From positions 124,001-188,000 of the forward strand of contig NZ_AYKF01000066.1 in NCBI RefSeq assembly GCF_003732545.1: a DNA stretch of 64,000 bases, written 5' to 3'. The stretch's first letter is position 1. Each line of letters begins with the position of its first letter. A program made the translations under genes and the position numbers. The DNA is from Salinisphaera orenii subsp. halophila YIM 95161. GTDB lineage: Bacteria > Pseudomonadota > Gammaproteobacteria > Nevskiales > Salinisphaeraceae. Below the pieces are notes generated by a model that was given only the letters and a program-made list of their open reading frames with translations, ran no database searches and had not been told where the DNA came from. This document shows, piece by piece, positions 43,395-55,561 of the stretch.

Positions 43395-44534
43395 TCAGCC
43401 GGCGGGTCGATGCGACTCCATCGTGCGCATGAAGCGCGCGAACAGCGGCGACACGTCGTGCGGGCCCGGGCTGGCCTCCGGGTGGCCCTGGAACGAGAAC
43501 ACCGGCTTACCGACGATCTCGATGCCCTGCAGCGTCTGGTCGAACAGCGAGCGGTGGGTCACGCGAACGGTGTCCGGCAGGCTGGCCTCGTCCACGGCGA
43601 AGCCGTGGTTCTGGCTCGTGATGAGCACCTCGCCGGTGTTCACGTCCATCACCGGATGGTTGGCCCCGTGATGACCGAACTTCATCTTCAAGCTGCGGCC
43701 ACCCGCGGCGAGCCCGAGTATCTGGTGGCCGAGACAGATGCCGAGCGTCGGCACGCCGCGTTCGATCAGCTCACGGCAGGTGGCGATCGCGTAATCGCAG
43801 GGCTCCGGATCGCCCGGCCCGTTGGCCAGCAGCACCCCGTCCACACCCAGCGCCATCACCTCCGCCAGCGGCGTGCGCGGCGGCACCACGGTGACGCGCG
43901 CGCCGCAGTCGACCAGACGGCGCAGGATGTTGTACTTCACGCCGTAGTCGTAGACGGCGACGTGATGGGTCGGCGTCGCCGGCGCGTGTGTGTCGTTGGG
44001 CCCGACCCAGCTGGGCTGGTCCCAGTCGTAGCGCTCGCGGGTGCCGGCCTCGGCCGCGAGGTCCGCGCCCTTCAGGCCCGGGAAGTCGCGCGCCGCGGCC
44101 AGCGCCGCCGCCTCGTCGACGCCCTCGCCCGCCATGATGCAGCCGTTCTGCGCGCCTTTTTCGCGCAGCAGCCGCGTGAGGCGACGGGTATCGATGTCGC
44201 CGATGCCGACCACGCCGTTGGACTCGAGATAGGCCATCAGGCCGCCGTCGGTACGCCAGTTGCTGGGCGCACGCGGCACCTCGCGAACGATCAAGCCGGC
44301 GGCCTGGACGCGATCCGATTCGATGTCCTCGGCGTTGGCGCCGGTATTGCCGATATGCGGATAGGTCAGCGTGACCATCTGCTGACGGTAGGACGGGTCG
44401 GTCAGGATCTCCTGATAACCGGTCATCGCGGTGTTGAAGACGACCTCGCCGACGGTGGTGCCGGTGGCACCGATGGCGCGTCCATGAAAGAGGCTACCGT
44501 CTTCAAGCGCAAGCAGGGCTGTCGGGCGCAACAA
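43395..44534 (-). CDS. carA: Carbamoyl-phosphate synthase small subunit
   Basis: Glutamine amidotransferase partner of CarB. 379 residues: N-terminal CPSase_sm domain ([40 protein letters not shown]) and class I GATase with the nucleophile Cys in [17 protein letters not shown] and His in [13 protein letters not shown]. It lies 106 bp before carB on the same strand, with dapB 106 bp upstream. Confidence 0.97.
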   Translation of the reverse strand: MLRPTALLALEDGSLFHGRAIGATGTTVGEVVFNTAMTGYQEILTDPSYRQQMVTLTYPHIGNTGANAEDIESDRVQAAGLIVREVPRAPSNWRTDGGLMAYLESNGVVGIGDIDTRRLTRLLREKGAQNGCIMAGEGVDEAAALAAARDFPGLKGADLAAEAGTRERYDWDQPSWVGPNDTHAPATPTHHVAVYDYGVKYNILRRLVDCGARVTVVPPRTPLAEVMALGVDGVLLANGPGDPEPCDYAIATCRELIERGVPTLGICLGHQILGLAAGGRSLKMKFGHHGANHPVMDVNTGEVLITSQNHGFAVDEASLPDTVRVTHRSLFDQTLQGIEIVGKPVFSFQGHPEASPGPHDVSPLFARFMRTMESHRPAG

Positions 44535-44640
44535 TGACTCCGTGACGCTGTGTTCTGGGCAGTGCCGGCATGGCCGCAGGCGGCGAGAGTATAGCCGCTC
44601 GCCGGCGCTCTCGCCAGCCGGTGCGGTGCAATCGCGGGCT

Positions 44641-45465
44641 TCAGTCCGCCCGTTCGGCGATGCCCAACACGTCGTTCATGTCGTAGCGGCCCGGCGGACG
44701 CGACGCGGCCCAGCCGGCCGCGCGCATGGCCCCGCCGGCAAAGGTCTGTCGTGACGAGGCCTTGTGCGTGATCTCCAGCCGTTCGCCGTCGCCCGCGAAC
44801 AGCACCGTATGCTCGCCGACGATGTCGCCGCCGCGCAGGGTCTGGAAACCGATGGTGCCGCGCTCGCGCTCTCCGGTATGGCCCTGGCGGGCATAGACGG
44901 CGCAGTCGGACAGCTCGCGCCCGGTCGCCTCGGCCAGCACCTCGCCCATGCGCAACGCCGTGCCGGAGGGGGCGTCGACCTTGTGTCGGTGGTGCGCCTC
45001 GAGCACTTCGATGTCGAACGAATCCCCGAGTGCTTTCGCTGCCATTTCAAGCAGTTTAAGCGACAAGTTGACGCCGGCACTGAAGTTCGGCGCCATCACC
45101 AAGGCGATGCGTTCGGCGGCCGCATCGATGCGTTCGAGCTGCGTGTCGTCGAAACCCGTCGTACCGATGACGATGGCCGCACCGGCCGCCACGCAGTCGT
45201 CGAGCGCTTCGACACACGGCTCGGGGCGGGTGAAATCCACCAGCACGTCGAAGTCACGATCGCCGCGGTCGGCGGCCGAATCCACCGCCACGCCCGCATC
45301 GTCCGCGCCGGCCAGCCGGCCGGCGTCCCGGCCGATGGCCTCGCTGCCCGGGGCCTCGAAGGCGGCGGCGAGCGCGAGCGCCTCGTTGCGCAGACAGGCG
45401 ATGACGAGTTCACGCCCCATCCGACCGGCCGCCCCGTTGATCGCGACCTTCACCGGTTTCGCCAT
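44641..45465 (-). CDS. dapB: 4-hydroxy-tetrahydrodipicolinate reductase
   Basis: Lysine and diaminopimelate pathway enzyme. 274 residues with the nucleotide motif [13 protein letters not shown], the active-site segment [20 protein letters not shown] (His and Lys) and C-terminal [13 protein letters not shown]. It lies between dnaJ and carA, the Pseudomonas-type order, 15 bp after dnaJ, so likely co-transcribed. Confidence 0.97.
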   Translation of the reverse strand: MAKPVKVAINGAAGRMGRELVIACLRNEALALAAAFEAPGSEAIGRDAGRLAGADDAGVAVDSAADRGDRDFDVLVDFTRPEPCVEALDDCVAAGAAIVIGTTGFDDTQLERIDAAAERIALVMAPNFSAGVNLSLKLLEMAAKALGDSFDIEVLEAHHRHKVDAPSGTALRMGEVLAEATGRELSDCAVYARQGHTGERERGTIGFQTLRGGDIVGEHTVLFAGDGERLEITHKASSRQTFAGGAMRAAGWAASRPPGRYDMNDVLGIAERAD

Positions 45466-45480
45466 GTCGAACTCCTCGCT

Positions 45481-46617
45481 CTAGCCCAGATGCTCGCCGA
45501 AGAAGCGCTTGGCCTTGTCCAGCCACGAGGTCGTCGCCGGACTGTGGCTGCGGCCGCTCGCCTCGAGCGACTCCTGCAGCTCCTCGAGCATCTTCTTCTG
45601 CTTGGCGTTGAGATTGACCGGCGTTTCCACGCTGACCTTGACCAACAGATCGCCAGGCGACGAGGTCCGCACCGACTGCACGCCCTTGCCGCGCAGGCGG
45701 AAGGTCTTGCCGGACTGGGTCTCGGCCGGCACCCGCAGCGACACCTTGCCCTTGAGCGTGGGCACGTCGATGTCGCCGCCGAGCGCGGCGGTGATCATGT
45801 CGACCGGCACATTCGCGCGCAGGTTGTTGCCGTCGCGGACGAAGAACTCGTGCGGCTTGACGTTGATCTGTACGTACAGATCGCCCGTGGGGCCGCCCAT
45901 CTCGCCGGCCTCGCCCTCGCCGGACAGCCGGATCCGGTCGCCGTTGTCCACGCCCGGCGGCACCTTGACCGACAGCGTCTTCGAGGACTGGCGGCGCCCT
46001 TCGCCCCCGCATTTGCGGCAGGGATTGCGCACCTTGTTGCCGGACCCGTGGCAATCCGGGCAGGTCTGCTGGATCGACAGGAAGCCCTGCTGGATCCGGA
46101 CCTGACCCATGCCCTGGCAGGTGCCGCAGGTGTCCACGGGCGATCCGGGTTCCGCGCCGTCGCCGCCGCAGCCCTCGCACTGCTCCAGCGTGGGGATGCG
46201 GATCTCGACGGTATCGCCCTCGATGGCGGTCTCCAGATCGAGATCCAGGTCATAGCGCAGATCGGCCCCGCGGGAAGCGCGCGAGCGACCGCCGCCCATG
46301 CCACCACCGAAGATATCGGAGAAGATATCGCCGAAGATGTCGCCGAAGCCGCCGGCCCCGGCGCCGGGACCGCCGCCGCCACCGCTGGCGCCGCCCAGCC
46401 CGGCATGGCCGAACTGGTCGTAGGCCTGACGCTTCTGGTCGTCAGAAAGCACTTCATAGGCTTCCGAAGCCTCCTTGAAGCGCGCCTCCGCCTCGGTGTC
46501 ATCCGGATTGCGGTCCGGATGGTTCTTCATCGCCAGCCGACGATAAGCCTTCTTGATGTCGTCCTTGGATGCGCCCTTGGACACACCCAGCACGTCGTAA
46601 TAATCGCGTTTCGCCAT
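45481..46617 (-). CDS. dnaJ: Chaperone protein DnaJ
   Basis: Hsp40 co-chaperone stimulating DnaK ATPase. 378 residues: J domain with HPD at 33-35, Gly/Phe-type linker of Gly repeats (about 75-105), four CxxCxGxG zinc repeats ([32 protein letters not shown]) and the C-terminal substrate domains. Starts [17 protein letters not shown]. No clear Shine-Dalgarno precedes it; a hairpin lies 12-33 bases upstream. Confidence 0.98.
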   Translation of the reverse strand: MAKRDYYDVLGVSKGASKDDIKKAYRRLAMKNHPDRNPDDTEAEARFKEASEAYEVLSDDQKRQAYDQFGHAGLGGASGGGGGPGAGAGGFGDIFGDIFSDIFGGGMGGGRSRASRGADLRYDLDLDLETAIEGDTVEIRIPTLEQCEGCGGDGAEPGSPVDTCGTCQGMGQVRIQQGFLSIQQTCPDCHGSGNKVRNPCRKCGGEGRRQSSKTLSVKVPPGVDNGDRIRLSGEGEAGEMGGPTGDLYVQINVKPHEFFVRDGNNLRANVPVDMITAALGGDIDVPTLKGKVSLRVPAETQSGKTFRLRGKGVQSVRTSSPGDLLVKVSVETPVNLNAKQKKMLEELQESLEASGRSHSPATTSWLDKAKRFFGEHLG

Positions 46618-46628
46618 AATGGAGAAAG

Positions 46629-46650
46629 CCCGGTATCAAAAAATACCGGG
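46629..46650 (-). other. Hairpin in the dnaK-dnaJ gap
   Basis: Perfect 8-bp stem CCCGGTAT/ATACCGGG with a 6-nt U-rich loop in the 82-bp gap, no T run after it. It may stabilise or process the dnaKJ mRNA or affect dnaJ translation; none is shown. Confidence 0.5.
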
Positions 46651-46699
46651 GCAACGCATGGCGCTGCCCCGGCGCTTCAAGCCTCGACGCGTCGGGGAC

Positions 46700-48652
<1,953 letters not shown>

Positions 48653-48714
48653 GTCTGATTCCCTCTGATTCGCGCTGCATTGGCAGCGTCTTTTTCAATT
48701 CAACTTGCACTTCG

Positions 48715-48743
48715 ATCTGGGGCGCCGCGGCCTGCTTTTCAAG
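48715..48743 (-). promoter_or_regulatory. Heat-shock (sigma-32) promoter of dnaK
   Basis: Minus strand: CTTGAAA (48737-48743), 14-bp spacer, CCCCAGAT (48715-48722), close to the CTTGAAA/CCCCATNT consensus. It lies in the 111-bp grpE-dnaK gap, about 63 bp before the dnaK ATG. Confidence 0.75.
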
Positions 48744-48763
48744 CGCCGGGCGCCCGGCACGGC

Positions 48764-49408
48764 CTATTTGTCGCCGGTCGGCTTGGCCACGGTCACCATG
48801 GCGGCGCGCAGCACGCGGCCGTTGAGCGTGTACCCCTTCTGCATGACGCTGGCCACGCTGTTCGGGGGCAGCTCGTCGCTGGGCTGGGTCGAGACGGCTT
48901 CGTGGTATTCGGGGTTGAAGGTCTCGCCCTCGGGGTTGATCACCTCGATGCCGGCCTTCTCCATGCTCGAGGCCAGCATGCGATTGGTCATGTCCATGCC
49001 TTCCTTGAGCTTGTCGAAATCGCCGTTGCCTTCCTCGGCCGCCTGGAGGCCCAGTTCGAGACTGTCGCGCACGCCGAGCAGATCGGCGGCGAACTTCTCG
49101 ATCGCGAACTTGCGCGCGGATTCGACGTCGCGCTGTGCGCGCTTGCGCACGTTCTCCATCTCGGCGGCCGCCCGCACCGCCTGATCGCGATACTGCTCGG
49201 CCTCGGCCCGCGCCTGATCCAGTTCGGCCTGGAGCTCATCGGTCTCGGCGAGGCTGTCGGCGCTCGCTGCGCCGGTATCGACGTAGTCCTCGGCGCCGGT
49301 CTGGGCGTTCTCGATATCCGGCTGCGGCGCGTTCTCCGCGGCGGCATCCTGTTCGCCGTGGGGTGTGCGTTCCGGATCGACCTGGCCTGGTCTGTCGTTC
49401 TGGGTCAT
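48764..49408 (-). CDS. grpE: Nucleotide exchange factor GrpE
   Basis: Releases ADP from DnaK. 214 residues: an acidic disordered N-terminus, a long coiled coil (about 55-120, with AAAEMENVRKRAQRDVESAR) and the beta wing with GETFNPEYHEAVST and VMQKGYTLNGRVLRAAMVTV. Start MTQNDRPGQVD at 49408; the longer open frame upstream lacks homology. First gene of the heat-shock operon, divergent from nadK. Confidence 0.97.
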   Translation of the reverse strand: MTQNDRPGQVDPERTPHGEQDAAAENAPQPDIENAQTGAEDYVDTGAASADSLAETDELQAELDQARAEAEQYRDQAVRAAAEMENVRKRAQRDVESARKFAIEKFAADLLGVRDSLELGLQAAEEGNGDFDKLKEGMDMTNRMLASSMEKAGIEVINPEGETFNPEYHEAVSTQPSDELPPNSVASVMQKGYTLNGRVLRAAMVTVAKPTGDK

Positions 49409-49473
49409 GACAAATCCCCGCTGATTGATGACATCGTCGCGCGAAGCGCCCTGCGCGACCTCGATGCGCTCCA

Positions 49474-49501
49474 CCATTGGGCTCGCTCCCGGCTTTTCAA
49501 G
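49474..49501 (-). promoter_or_regulatory. Heat-shock (sigma-32) promoter of grpE
   Basis: Minus strand: CTTGAAA (49495-49501), 13-bp spacer, CCCAATGG (49474-49481). The -35 is perfect; the -10 matches CCCCATNT in part. About 66 bp before the grpE ATG. No CIRCE element is present. Confidence 0.65.
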
Positions 49502-49583
49502 CACATCGGCGACACGCGCACGTTGAAAATATGACCCAAGGCGTGAATGCTTACGCCATTCACCCGTCGGCCAACGGCTGCGC

Positions 49584-50477
49584 ATGGCGCACGAGTTCGC
49601 AACCATCGGCATCTTCGCCAAGCGCCACGACGAGACCGTGCGCGACACGCTGGATACGCTCGTCGCGGTTCTGGCACGCCACGGCCGGCGCGTACTCGCC
49701 GACGCCGAGCAGGCCGACGGGCGCGACGACGTCGAGGCCTGTCCGCGGGACGCGCTGGGCGCGGCCTGCGATCTGATCGTGGTGGTCGGCGGCGACGGCA
49801 CCCTGCTGGATGCCGGGCGCACCGTGGCCGCCCACGCCACCCCGCTGCTCGGGGTCAACCTCGGCCGGCTGGGCTTCATGGTGGACGTGCTTCCGGCCGA
49901 CATGGCCGCCACCCTGGACGAGGTGTTTGCCGGCCACTACATCGCCGAATCGCGGCTCATGCTGGGCGCGCGCATCCAGCGTGCGGACGGCCACGTCGAG
50001 CCCGAGGTCTTTCCCGCGCTCAACGAATGCGTGGTTCGCAATCAGGCCTTCGCCCGGGTGCTCGATTTCGATACCTACATGAACGGCGACTTCATCAGCC
50101 ATCACCGCGCCGACGGCATGGTCGTGGCCACCCCGACGGGCTCCACGGCCTATGCGCTGTCCGGCGGCGGACCGGTGCTGCATCCGGACATGGCCGCCCT
50201 GGCGATGGTTCCGATCTGCCCGCACACCCTGTCCGACCGGCCGCTGATCGTGGACGCCGCGCATCGCGTCGAGGTGCGCGTGGCCGACAGCCACGACGGC
50301 GCCGCGCTGTTCACCAGCGACGGCCAGGTGACCCAGCCGCTGGAGCCCGGGGACCGGGTGCTGATCGAGCGTGGCGATCACGATCTTCGGCTGATCCATC
50401 CGCCCGGCTACGACTACTTCAACATCCTGCGCAACAAGCTGCAGTGGGGCCGCGGCCAGCAGCTGCCGCGGGCCTGA
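49584..50477 (+). CDS. nadK: NAD kinase
   Basis: Phosphorylates NAD to NADP. 297 residues with GGDGT at 69-73, GVNLGRLGFMVDV, LNECVVRNQ (NE/D motif) and the glycine-rich TPTGSTAYALSGGGPVLHP. Start MAHEFATIGIFAKRHDE. Divergent from grpE and followed 10 bp later by recN, the usual gammaproteobacterial grouping. Confidence 0.97.
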   Translation: MAHEFATIGIFAKRHDETVRDTLDTLVAVLARHGRRVLADAEQADGRDDVEACPRDALGAACDLIVVVGGDGTLLDAGRTVAAHATPLLGVNLGRLGFMVDVLPADMAATLDEVFAGHYIAESRLMLGARIQRADGHVEPEVFPALNECVVRNQAFARVLDFDTYMNGDFISHHRADGMVVATPTGSTAYALSGGGPVLHPDMAALAMVPICPHTLSDRPLIVDAAHRVEVRVADSHDGAALFTSDGQVTQPLEPGDRVLIERGDHDLRLIHPPGYDYFNILRNKLQWGRGQQLPRA

Positions 50478-50487
50478 GCGCGACCTC

Positions 50488-52164
50488 ATGCTCGCCGCGA
50501 TTACCATCCGCAACTTCGCCATCATCGACGAGCTCGAGGTCGAGTTCGATCGCGGCATGACCGTGCTGTCCGGCGAGACCGGCGCCGGCAAATCGATTCT
50601 CGTGGACGCGCTCAACCTCATCCTCGGCGATCGCGCCGACGCCGATGCCGTGCGCGAGGGCGCCGACCGCGCCGACATCAGCGCCCGCTTCGGGCTCGAC
50701 GACGCCCCGGCGGCCCGCGAATGGCTCACGGCGCACGAACTCGACGAGGACGACGAATGCGTGATCCGGCGCGTCGTCGCCCGCGAGGGGCGCAGCCGAA
50801 GCTGGGTCAACGGCACGCCCATGCCGGTGCGCGAACTGCGCGCGCTGGGCGAGACGCTGGTCGACATCCACGGCCAGCACGCGCATCAGTCGTTGCTCAA
50901 GCGCGCGCACCAGCGCCGCCTGCTCGACGAGTACGGCGAGCACGAGACGGCCCGGGTCGCCGTGCGCGACGCCTACGAAGCGCTGCGGGCCACGCGCGCC
51001 GAGATCGCGCGCATCGAACAGGTCGACGATGCCGGCGACATGCGCGTCGACCTGCTGCGCTATCAGGTCGACGAACTGGCCGCGCTGGATCTGGGCGAGC
51101 ACGAGATCGAGGCGCTGGAGGCCGAGCACAAACGCCTGGCCAGCGCCGAACGTCTGATCGGCGAGGGGCAGCGGGCGCTGGCGCTGTTGTTCGAGGCCGA
51201 GGAAGGCGCCGCCACCGACCAGCTCGGCGGCGCGGAACGGCTGCTCCACGAGCTGGCCGCCATCGACGCCGGCTTCGAGCCGATCGCCGAACTCACGACC
51301 TCGGCCCGTATCCAGACCCAGGAGGCCGCCGAGACGCTGCGCCAGCACATCGACACGCTCGATATCGACCCGCAGCGTTTTCACGAAGTCGAACAGCGGC
51401 TGGCCAGCATTCAGGATCTGGCGCGCAAGCATCACTGCAATGTCGCGGAACTACCCGGGATCACGCAGCGTCTGGGCGCCGAGCTCGCCGAACTCGAAGG
51501 CGCCGGTGAGCGCCTGGCCGAACTCAAGGCCACCGCCGAGCGACAGGCCGCGGCCTACGCCGAGGCGGCGGCCGAGCTGAGCGCCGCGCGCCGCGAGGCT
51601 GCCGGGCGCCTGGGTACGGCGATCACCGATATCATCCGGACGCTCGGCATGCCCGAAGGCACGTTCGAGGTCCGGGTTGCCCCCGACGCGATCGACCGCC
51701 CCGCCGCCACCGGCACGGACGAGATCGATTTTCTCATCGCCGCCAATCCGGGCCAGAGCGCGCGTCCGCTGGAGCGCGTCGCCTCGGGCGGCGAACTCTC
51801 GCGGGTGAGCCTGGCGATCGAAGTCGTCGCCGCCAGCCGCACGCGCGTGCCCACGCTCGTGTTCGACGAGGTGGACACCGGCATCGGCGGCGGCGTGGCC
51901 GAGATCGTCGGCCGGCAGCTGCGCGCCCTCGGTGATGCCGGCCAGTCCCTGTGCGTCACCCATCTGCCGCAGGTGGCCGCGCAGGCCGAACATCACCTGC
52001 ATGTGGCCAAGCAGGTGGACGCTGGCCAGACCGCCACTCGCATTTCGACGCTCGACCCCGACGCGCGCATCGAGGAGATCGCGCGCATGCTGGGCGGCGT
52101 CGAACTCACCGCCCAGACGCGCGCGCACGCCACCGACATGATCGAACGGGCCGCGCGCGCCTGA
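50488..52164 (+). CDS. recN: DNA repair protein RecN
   Basis: SMC-like ATPase for double-strand break repair. 558 residues: Walker A GETGAGKS at 29-36, long coiled-coil arms (about 160-370) and the C-terminal signature LERVASGGELSRVSLAIEVV followed by Walker B VFDEVDTGIGGGVAE. Length matches E. coli RecN (553). No LexA box is visible in the short gap after nadK, so SOS control from here is not evident. Confidence 0.97.
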   Translation: MLAAITIRNFAIIDELEVEFDRGMTVLSGETGAGKSILVDALNLILGDRADADAVREGADRADISARFGLDDAPAAREWLTAHELDEDDECVIRRVVAREGRSRSWVNGTPMPVRELRALGETLVDIHGQHAHQSLLKRAHQRRLLDEYGEHETARVAVRDAYEALRATRAEIARIEQVDDAGDMRVDLLRYQVDELAALDLGEHEIEALEAEHKRLASAERLIGEGQRALALLFEAEEGAATDQLGGAERLLHELAAIDAGFEPIAELTTSARIQTQEAAETLRQHIDTLDIDPQRFHEVEQRLASIQDLARKHHCNVAELPGITQRLGAELAELEGAGERLAELKATAERQAAAYAEAAAELSAARREAAGRLGTAITDIIRTLGMPEGTFEVRVAPDAIDRPAATGTDEIDFLIAANPGQSARPLERVASGGELSRVSLAIEVVAASRTRVPTLVFDEVDTGIGGGVAEIVGRQLRALGDAGQSLCVTHLPQVAAQAEHHLHVAKQVDAGQTATRISTLDPDARIEEIARMLGGVELTAQTRAHATDMIERAARA

Positions 52165-52237
52165 TCCATCGCCTGCCGTTTGGCAGCACTGAAAGGGCTG
52201 CCGTATCATGCGGATCGCCAACAGGGGCCTGTTACAT

Positions 52238-52738
52238 ATGAAGTCAATCACTGCGCTCGTCCTGCTGCTCACGCTTTCCGCGTGCAGCCTGCCGGTCTTT
52301 TTCCGTGTTCCGGTGGTTCAGGGCAACGTGGTCACCGAAGAGAACGTCAGCCAGCTCGAACTCGGCATGACCAAGCGCCAGGTCGAATACGTGATGGGCA
52401 CGGCGCTGGTCGACAGCAGCTTCGAGAACGATCGCTGGGACTACGTGTTCTATTACCGTGACCCGCGCGCCGACGTGCGCAAGAGCGAGCTCAACCTGTA
52501 CTTCACGGACGGCGAACTCGCCGAGATCGACGGTGACGAAGCCTACACACGGGCGGCCCTGAAGGGCGACACCCCGATGCCGGCCGGGACGACACCGGGC
52601 CCGAACGGCGGCTCGGACGAGCCCTACGAGCCGGATAATGACGATCAGCCGGCCGCACCGAGCGGGCCCATCGGCCCGCCCGGCCCGAACGACACGCCGG
52701 GCCGCGGCCCCTTGTCGACGCCGCTACCCGGCGCCTGA
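52238..52738 (+). CDS. bamE: Outer membrane protein assembly factor BamE
   Basis: Lipoprotein of the BAM beta-barrel assembly complex. 166 residues: signal peptide MKSITALVLLLTLSACS with lipobox LSAC, then the SmpA/BamE domain (QGNVVTEENVSQLELGMTKR, VMGTALVDSSFENDRWDYVF). A Pro/Gly/Asp-rich tail of about 60 residues is longer than in E. coli (113 total). ATG 52238 is preferred to one ten codons upstream because it begins the signal peptide. The 3' end overlaps rnfH by 15 bp. Confidence 0.95.
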   Translation: MKSITALVLLLTLSACSLPVFFRVPVVQGNVVTEENVSQLELGMTKRQVEYVMGTALVDSSFENDRWDYVFYYRDPRADVRKSELNLYFTDGELAEIDGDEAYTRAALKGDTPMPAGTTPGPNGGSDEPYEPDNDDQPAAPSGPIGPPGPNDTPGRGPLSTPLPGA

Positions 52739-53044
52739 ACCACCGTCGTCGCGGCGGCGGACACCCGCCCGGCTTCGCCGCCGTTCGCGCGGGTTCGCGA
52801 CCAGCGAGCGGTAGAGCTCGAGGCGCTCCCCCGCCCGGGGTACGTAATCCGGACCGACCTTGCGGCCGAACACCCCGATGACCGGCCGCTCGCCGCTTTC
52901 GCGCTCGCAGACCGTATCCAGCCCGGAGCGGCGCACGATCTCCGCCGCCGTCGTCGATTCCGGGGCCGTCACCCGTACCCGCCAGCAGCGTTGCGGCAGG
53001 GCGAGCACCACCTCGATCGTGGGGTCGTCGGTCGTGTCCGTCAT
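52724..53044 (-). CDS. rnfH: RnfH-family ubiquitin-like protein
   Basis: A 106-residue beta-grasp protein: IEVVLALPQRCWRVRVTAPE, VIGVFGRKVGPDYVPRAGERLELYRSL and a basic tail REKR-like (NPRERRRSRAGVRRR). The family is known as RnfH/RatB; molecular role unclear. Usually paired with the toxin/START-domain gene ratA between smpB and bamE, but no ratA is present here; an NSS symporter occupies that place, with a 1-bp overlap. Confidence 0.9.
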   Translation of the reverse strand: MTDTTDDPTIEVVLALPQRCWRVRVTAPESTTAAEIVRRSGLDTVCERESGERPVIGVFGRKVGPDYVPRAGERLELYRSLVANPRERRRSRAGVRRRDDGGSGAG

Positions 53045-54423
53045 CACCAGATCCACTCGATCAGCGTGAGCGCGCCCAGCGCATAGGCCAGCACCACGAT
53101 CAGCGCGATGCGCGTTGGGTAGCGCAGCAGCATGTGCCACAGCGCGAAGCCGACAGCCCGGCCATCGCGCTCGTGCCCGTTCCAGGCGGCCAGCAGCCGC
53201 CGTCGCGCCAGCACCCGGCCCAGCAGCACGCACAGCAGCAATCCCGTCAATGGACCGATGACCCGCGTGGCCGCGAGCATGATCCAGCCGAACAGATCGA
53301 AACCCAGCAGTCGCAGCGAGGACAGCGCCCCGAACGACAGCAGCGCGAGCAATCCCAGACAGCCGACCGCCACGCCCGAATAGACGCTGGCGCGCAGCCG
53401 CGTCGATCCGGTCCGGTGCTCGACCAGCTGCACGACCGGTTCGAACAGCGCCACCGCGGTGCTCACGCTGACCAGGGCGACCAGCACGAACATGATCGGC
53501 GTCTGCCAACCGCCGGCCAGCGCCACCGGCAGTACCTCGAACAGGCTCTGCAGGCCCGCGCTCAGCGCCACATCGCGGCCGCCAACGAACACGGTCAGCA
53601 TGAATGCGGCCGCGAGCGCCGCCGCCAGATCGATCACGATCACGGCCAGCGACAGCCGGATGATGCGGGCATCCGGCGGCAGATAGCTGCCGAACGCGAC
53701 GACCACGCCGGTGCCCAGACTGAGCGTGAAGAACGCCTGATGGAGGGCTTCGAACAGGCCGCGCCAGTTCATTTCGGCGAAGTCGACCGCGAACAGACGA
53801 TGCAGGGCCGCGGCGGCGCGGACATCCAGTGCCGCCGAGGTCAGCAGCGCGAGAAAGGCGAGCAGCATGCACAGTGCGAGCGTGCGCATCACGGGCTGGA
53901 CGCCGCGGCGCAGCCCGCGGGCGGCGGTGGCGGTGATCAGACACATGAACAGCAGCAGCCAGCCGAAGCCGCGCTCCGAATCCACCGCGAAGGTCACGAA
54001 GCGCGCGCTCGAGTCGGCGATCGAGTCCACCGCGAGCGCGCCGGTCACGCCGCGTACGCTGTAGGCCAGACTCCAGCCCGCGATCACGCTGTAGGCGGCG
54101 AGCAGCAGCGCCGCGCCGAGCACGGCCAGATAACCGCTCCAGACCCACACCCGCGAATGCGGCGCATCGTGCGTCCAGCCCGCGATCACGCCGGGCAGAT
54201 CCGAACGCGTGCCGCGTGCCATGAGCAGCTGCCCGCTGAACAGGGGCAGCCCCATCGTCAGCAGCGCGCCGGTATAGATCAGCAGAAACGCCCCGCCACC
54301 GTATTCCGACAGCAGGTACGGCAGGCGCCACAGATTGCTCAGACTCACCACGGCCGCCGCGACGACCACGACGAACAGCATCGACGAGGACCACGAGGAC
54401 CGCGCAGTATCGGTGGGAATCAT
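53044..54423 (-). CDS. Sodium-dependent transporter, NSS (SLC6) family
   Basis: Na+:solute symporter of 459 residues with about eleven or twelve membrane segments. Helix 1 carries [20 protein letters not shown], the unwound sodium/substrate site (family consensus GxGNxWRFPY), and helix 6 [19 protein letters not shown]. Substrates in the family are amino acids and related compounds; the exact one cannot be read. It lies between rnfH and smpB, an unusual location, and would use the sodium gradient from Na+-NQR. Confidence 0.92.
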   Translation of the reverse strand: MIPTDTARSSWSSSMLFVVVVAAAVVSLSNLWRLPYLLSEYGGGAFLLIYTGALLTMGLPLFSGQLLMARGTRSDLPGVIAGWTHDAPHSRVWVWSGYLAVLGAALLLAAYSVIAGWSLAYSVRGVTGALAVDSIADSSARFVTFAVDSERGFGWLLLFMCLITATAARGLRRGVQPVMRTLALCMLLAFLALLTSAALDVRAAAALHRLFAVDFAEMNWRGLFEALHQAFFTLSLGTGVVVAFGSYLPPDARIIRLSLAVIVIDLAAALAAAFMLTVFVGGRDVALSAGLQSLFEVLPVALAGGWQTPIMFVLVALVSVSTAVALFEPVVQLVEHRTGSTRLRASVYSGVAVGCLGLLALLSFGALSSLRLLGFDLFGWIMLAATRVIGPLTGLLLCVLLGRVLARRRLLAAWNGHERDGRAVGFALWHMLLRYPTRIALIVVLAYALGALTLIEWIW

Positions 54424-54460
54424 GGATCATCCGCTTGCGTCGGCCCGCTATACTACGCAT

Positions 54461-54940
54461 ATGGCCAAGCAAAAAAACAGCAAGACGCCGAGCGCGACCA
54501 TCGCGCTGAACAAACGCGCGCGTCACGATTTCTTTCTCGAGGACCGGCTCGAAGCCGGCCTCGTGCTCACCGGCTGGGAGGTCAAATCCCTGCGCGCGGG
54601 CAAGGGCCGGATCACCGAAGCCTACGTGCTGATCAAGGACGGCGAGGCGTTCCTGCTGGGCAGCCACATCCATCCGCTGGAGTCGGCCTCGACCCATATC
54701 AGCGCCGATCCGACGCGCACGCGCAAGCTGCTGCTGCACGAACGCGAACTGGCCACACTCATCGGCGCGACCGAACAGAAAGGCTATACCGTCGTGCCGC
54801 TGGCGATGTACTGGAAGCGCGGCAAGGCCAAGCTCGAGATCGCGCTCGCCAAGGGCAAAGCCAAATACGACAAGCGCCAGTCGAAGAAGGAACACGACTG
54901 GCAGCGCCGCAAGGCCCAGCTGCTGCGCAGCGACGGCTGA
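54461..54940 (+). CDS. smpB: SsrA-binding protein SmpB
   Basis: Delivers tmRNA to stalled ribosomes. 159 residues: [33 protein letters not shown], and the basic C-terminal tail [17 protein letters not shown] that enters the mRNA channel. It is immediately upstream of the tmRNA gene (75 bp), the common arrangement. Start [20 protein letters not shown], right after a TATACT box. Confidence 0.97.
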   Translation: MAKQKNSKTPSATIALNKRARHDFFLEDRLEAGLVLTGWEVKSLRAGKGRITEAYVLIKDGEAFLLGSHIHPLESASTHISADPTRTRKLLLHERELATLIGATEQKGYTVVPLAMYWKRGKAKLEIALAKGKAKYDKRQSKKEHDWQRRKAQLLRSDG

Positions 54941-55015
54941 TGGCGGACCGCGCCCGAGCTTGAAATCGGCGCACCCCGCCGCATATCGAACACTGTTACA
55001 ATGAACCGCCTTTAC

Positions 55016-55374
55016 GGGGGCGACATGGCTTCGACGCGGATGTCAAAACCCAAGGTGCATGCCGAGGTCGCAAATCACCTCGTTAATCAATTTGCAACCT
55101 AAGCTAGTTGCGAACGACGACAACTACGCTCTGGCGGCCTAAAACCCGCTAGCGTCCGCCCGGCAAGTGTCTGTGCTTCCGGATCCGGGCGTCGACACTC
55201 ACAGACTCGCGGTAAGGCCCCGCTTCGGGCTGATCCGTTAAGAGCAAACGAAGATACGCGTACGTTTTCCCTGCCCGTCGGGTAACGTACGCCGACAATC
55301 AAAGACGGTATAAGCATGTAGACCCGAGGGTGGAGAATCCGCGGACGCGGGTTCGATTCCCGCCGCCTCCACCA
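55016..55374 (+). ncRNA. ssrA: Transfer-messenger RNA (tmRNA)
   Basis: About 359 nt. The 5' GGGGGCGACATGGCTTCGACG and 3' end CGCCTCCACCA form a tRNA-Ala-like acceptor stem (GGGGGCG/CGCCTCC with one G:U), with a T arm GCGGGTTCGATTCCCGC. The resume codon GCG at 55110 opens the tag ANDDNYALAA, ended by TAA at 55140-55142. This is a standard proteolysis tag. CCA is encoded. Confidence 0.97.
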
Positions 55375-55381
55375 GACCGAG

Positions 55382-55411
55382 GCCCCTGTCGATGCTCGGC
55401 AGGGGCTTTTT
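55382..55411 (+). terminator. Rho-independent terminator of ssrA
   Basis: GCCCCTG/CAGGGGC (55382-55388, 55400-55406) with an 11-nt loop and five T, starting 8 bp after the tmRNA 3' end. Confidence 0.85.
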
Positions 55412-55561
55412 AATGTCCGGACGCCTGCGACGTTCCGTTCGCGCGGCACGCACGACGTGGCGATGGCCTGCCGAGCTCTGTCAGGATGGATGACGCCGGG
55501 GACCGCGGCAGTTCGCCATCCCGTGTGCCACGACGACTCGTCGTGTATCGATGACGCGCCC

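Noticed and set aside
46675-46695. CTTGAAG before dnaJ as a third heat-shock promoter
   Set aside because: The -35 has one change and no CCCCAT-like -10 follows at 13-15 bp; dnaJ is more likely read from the dnaK promoter.
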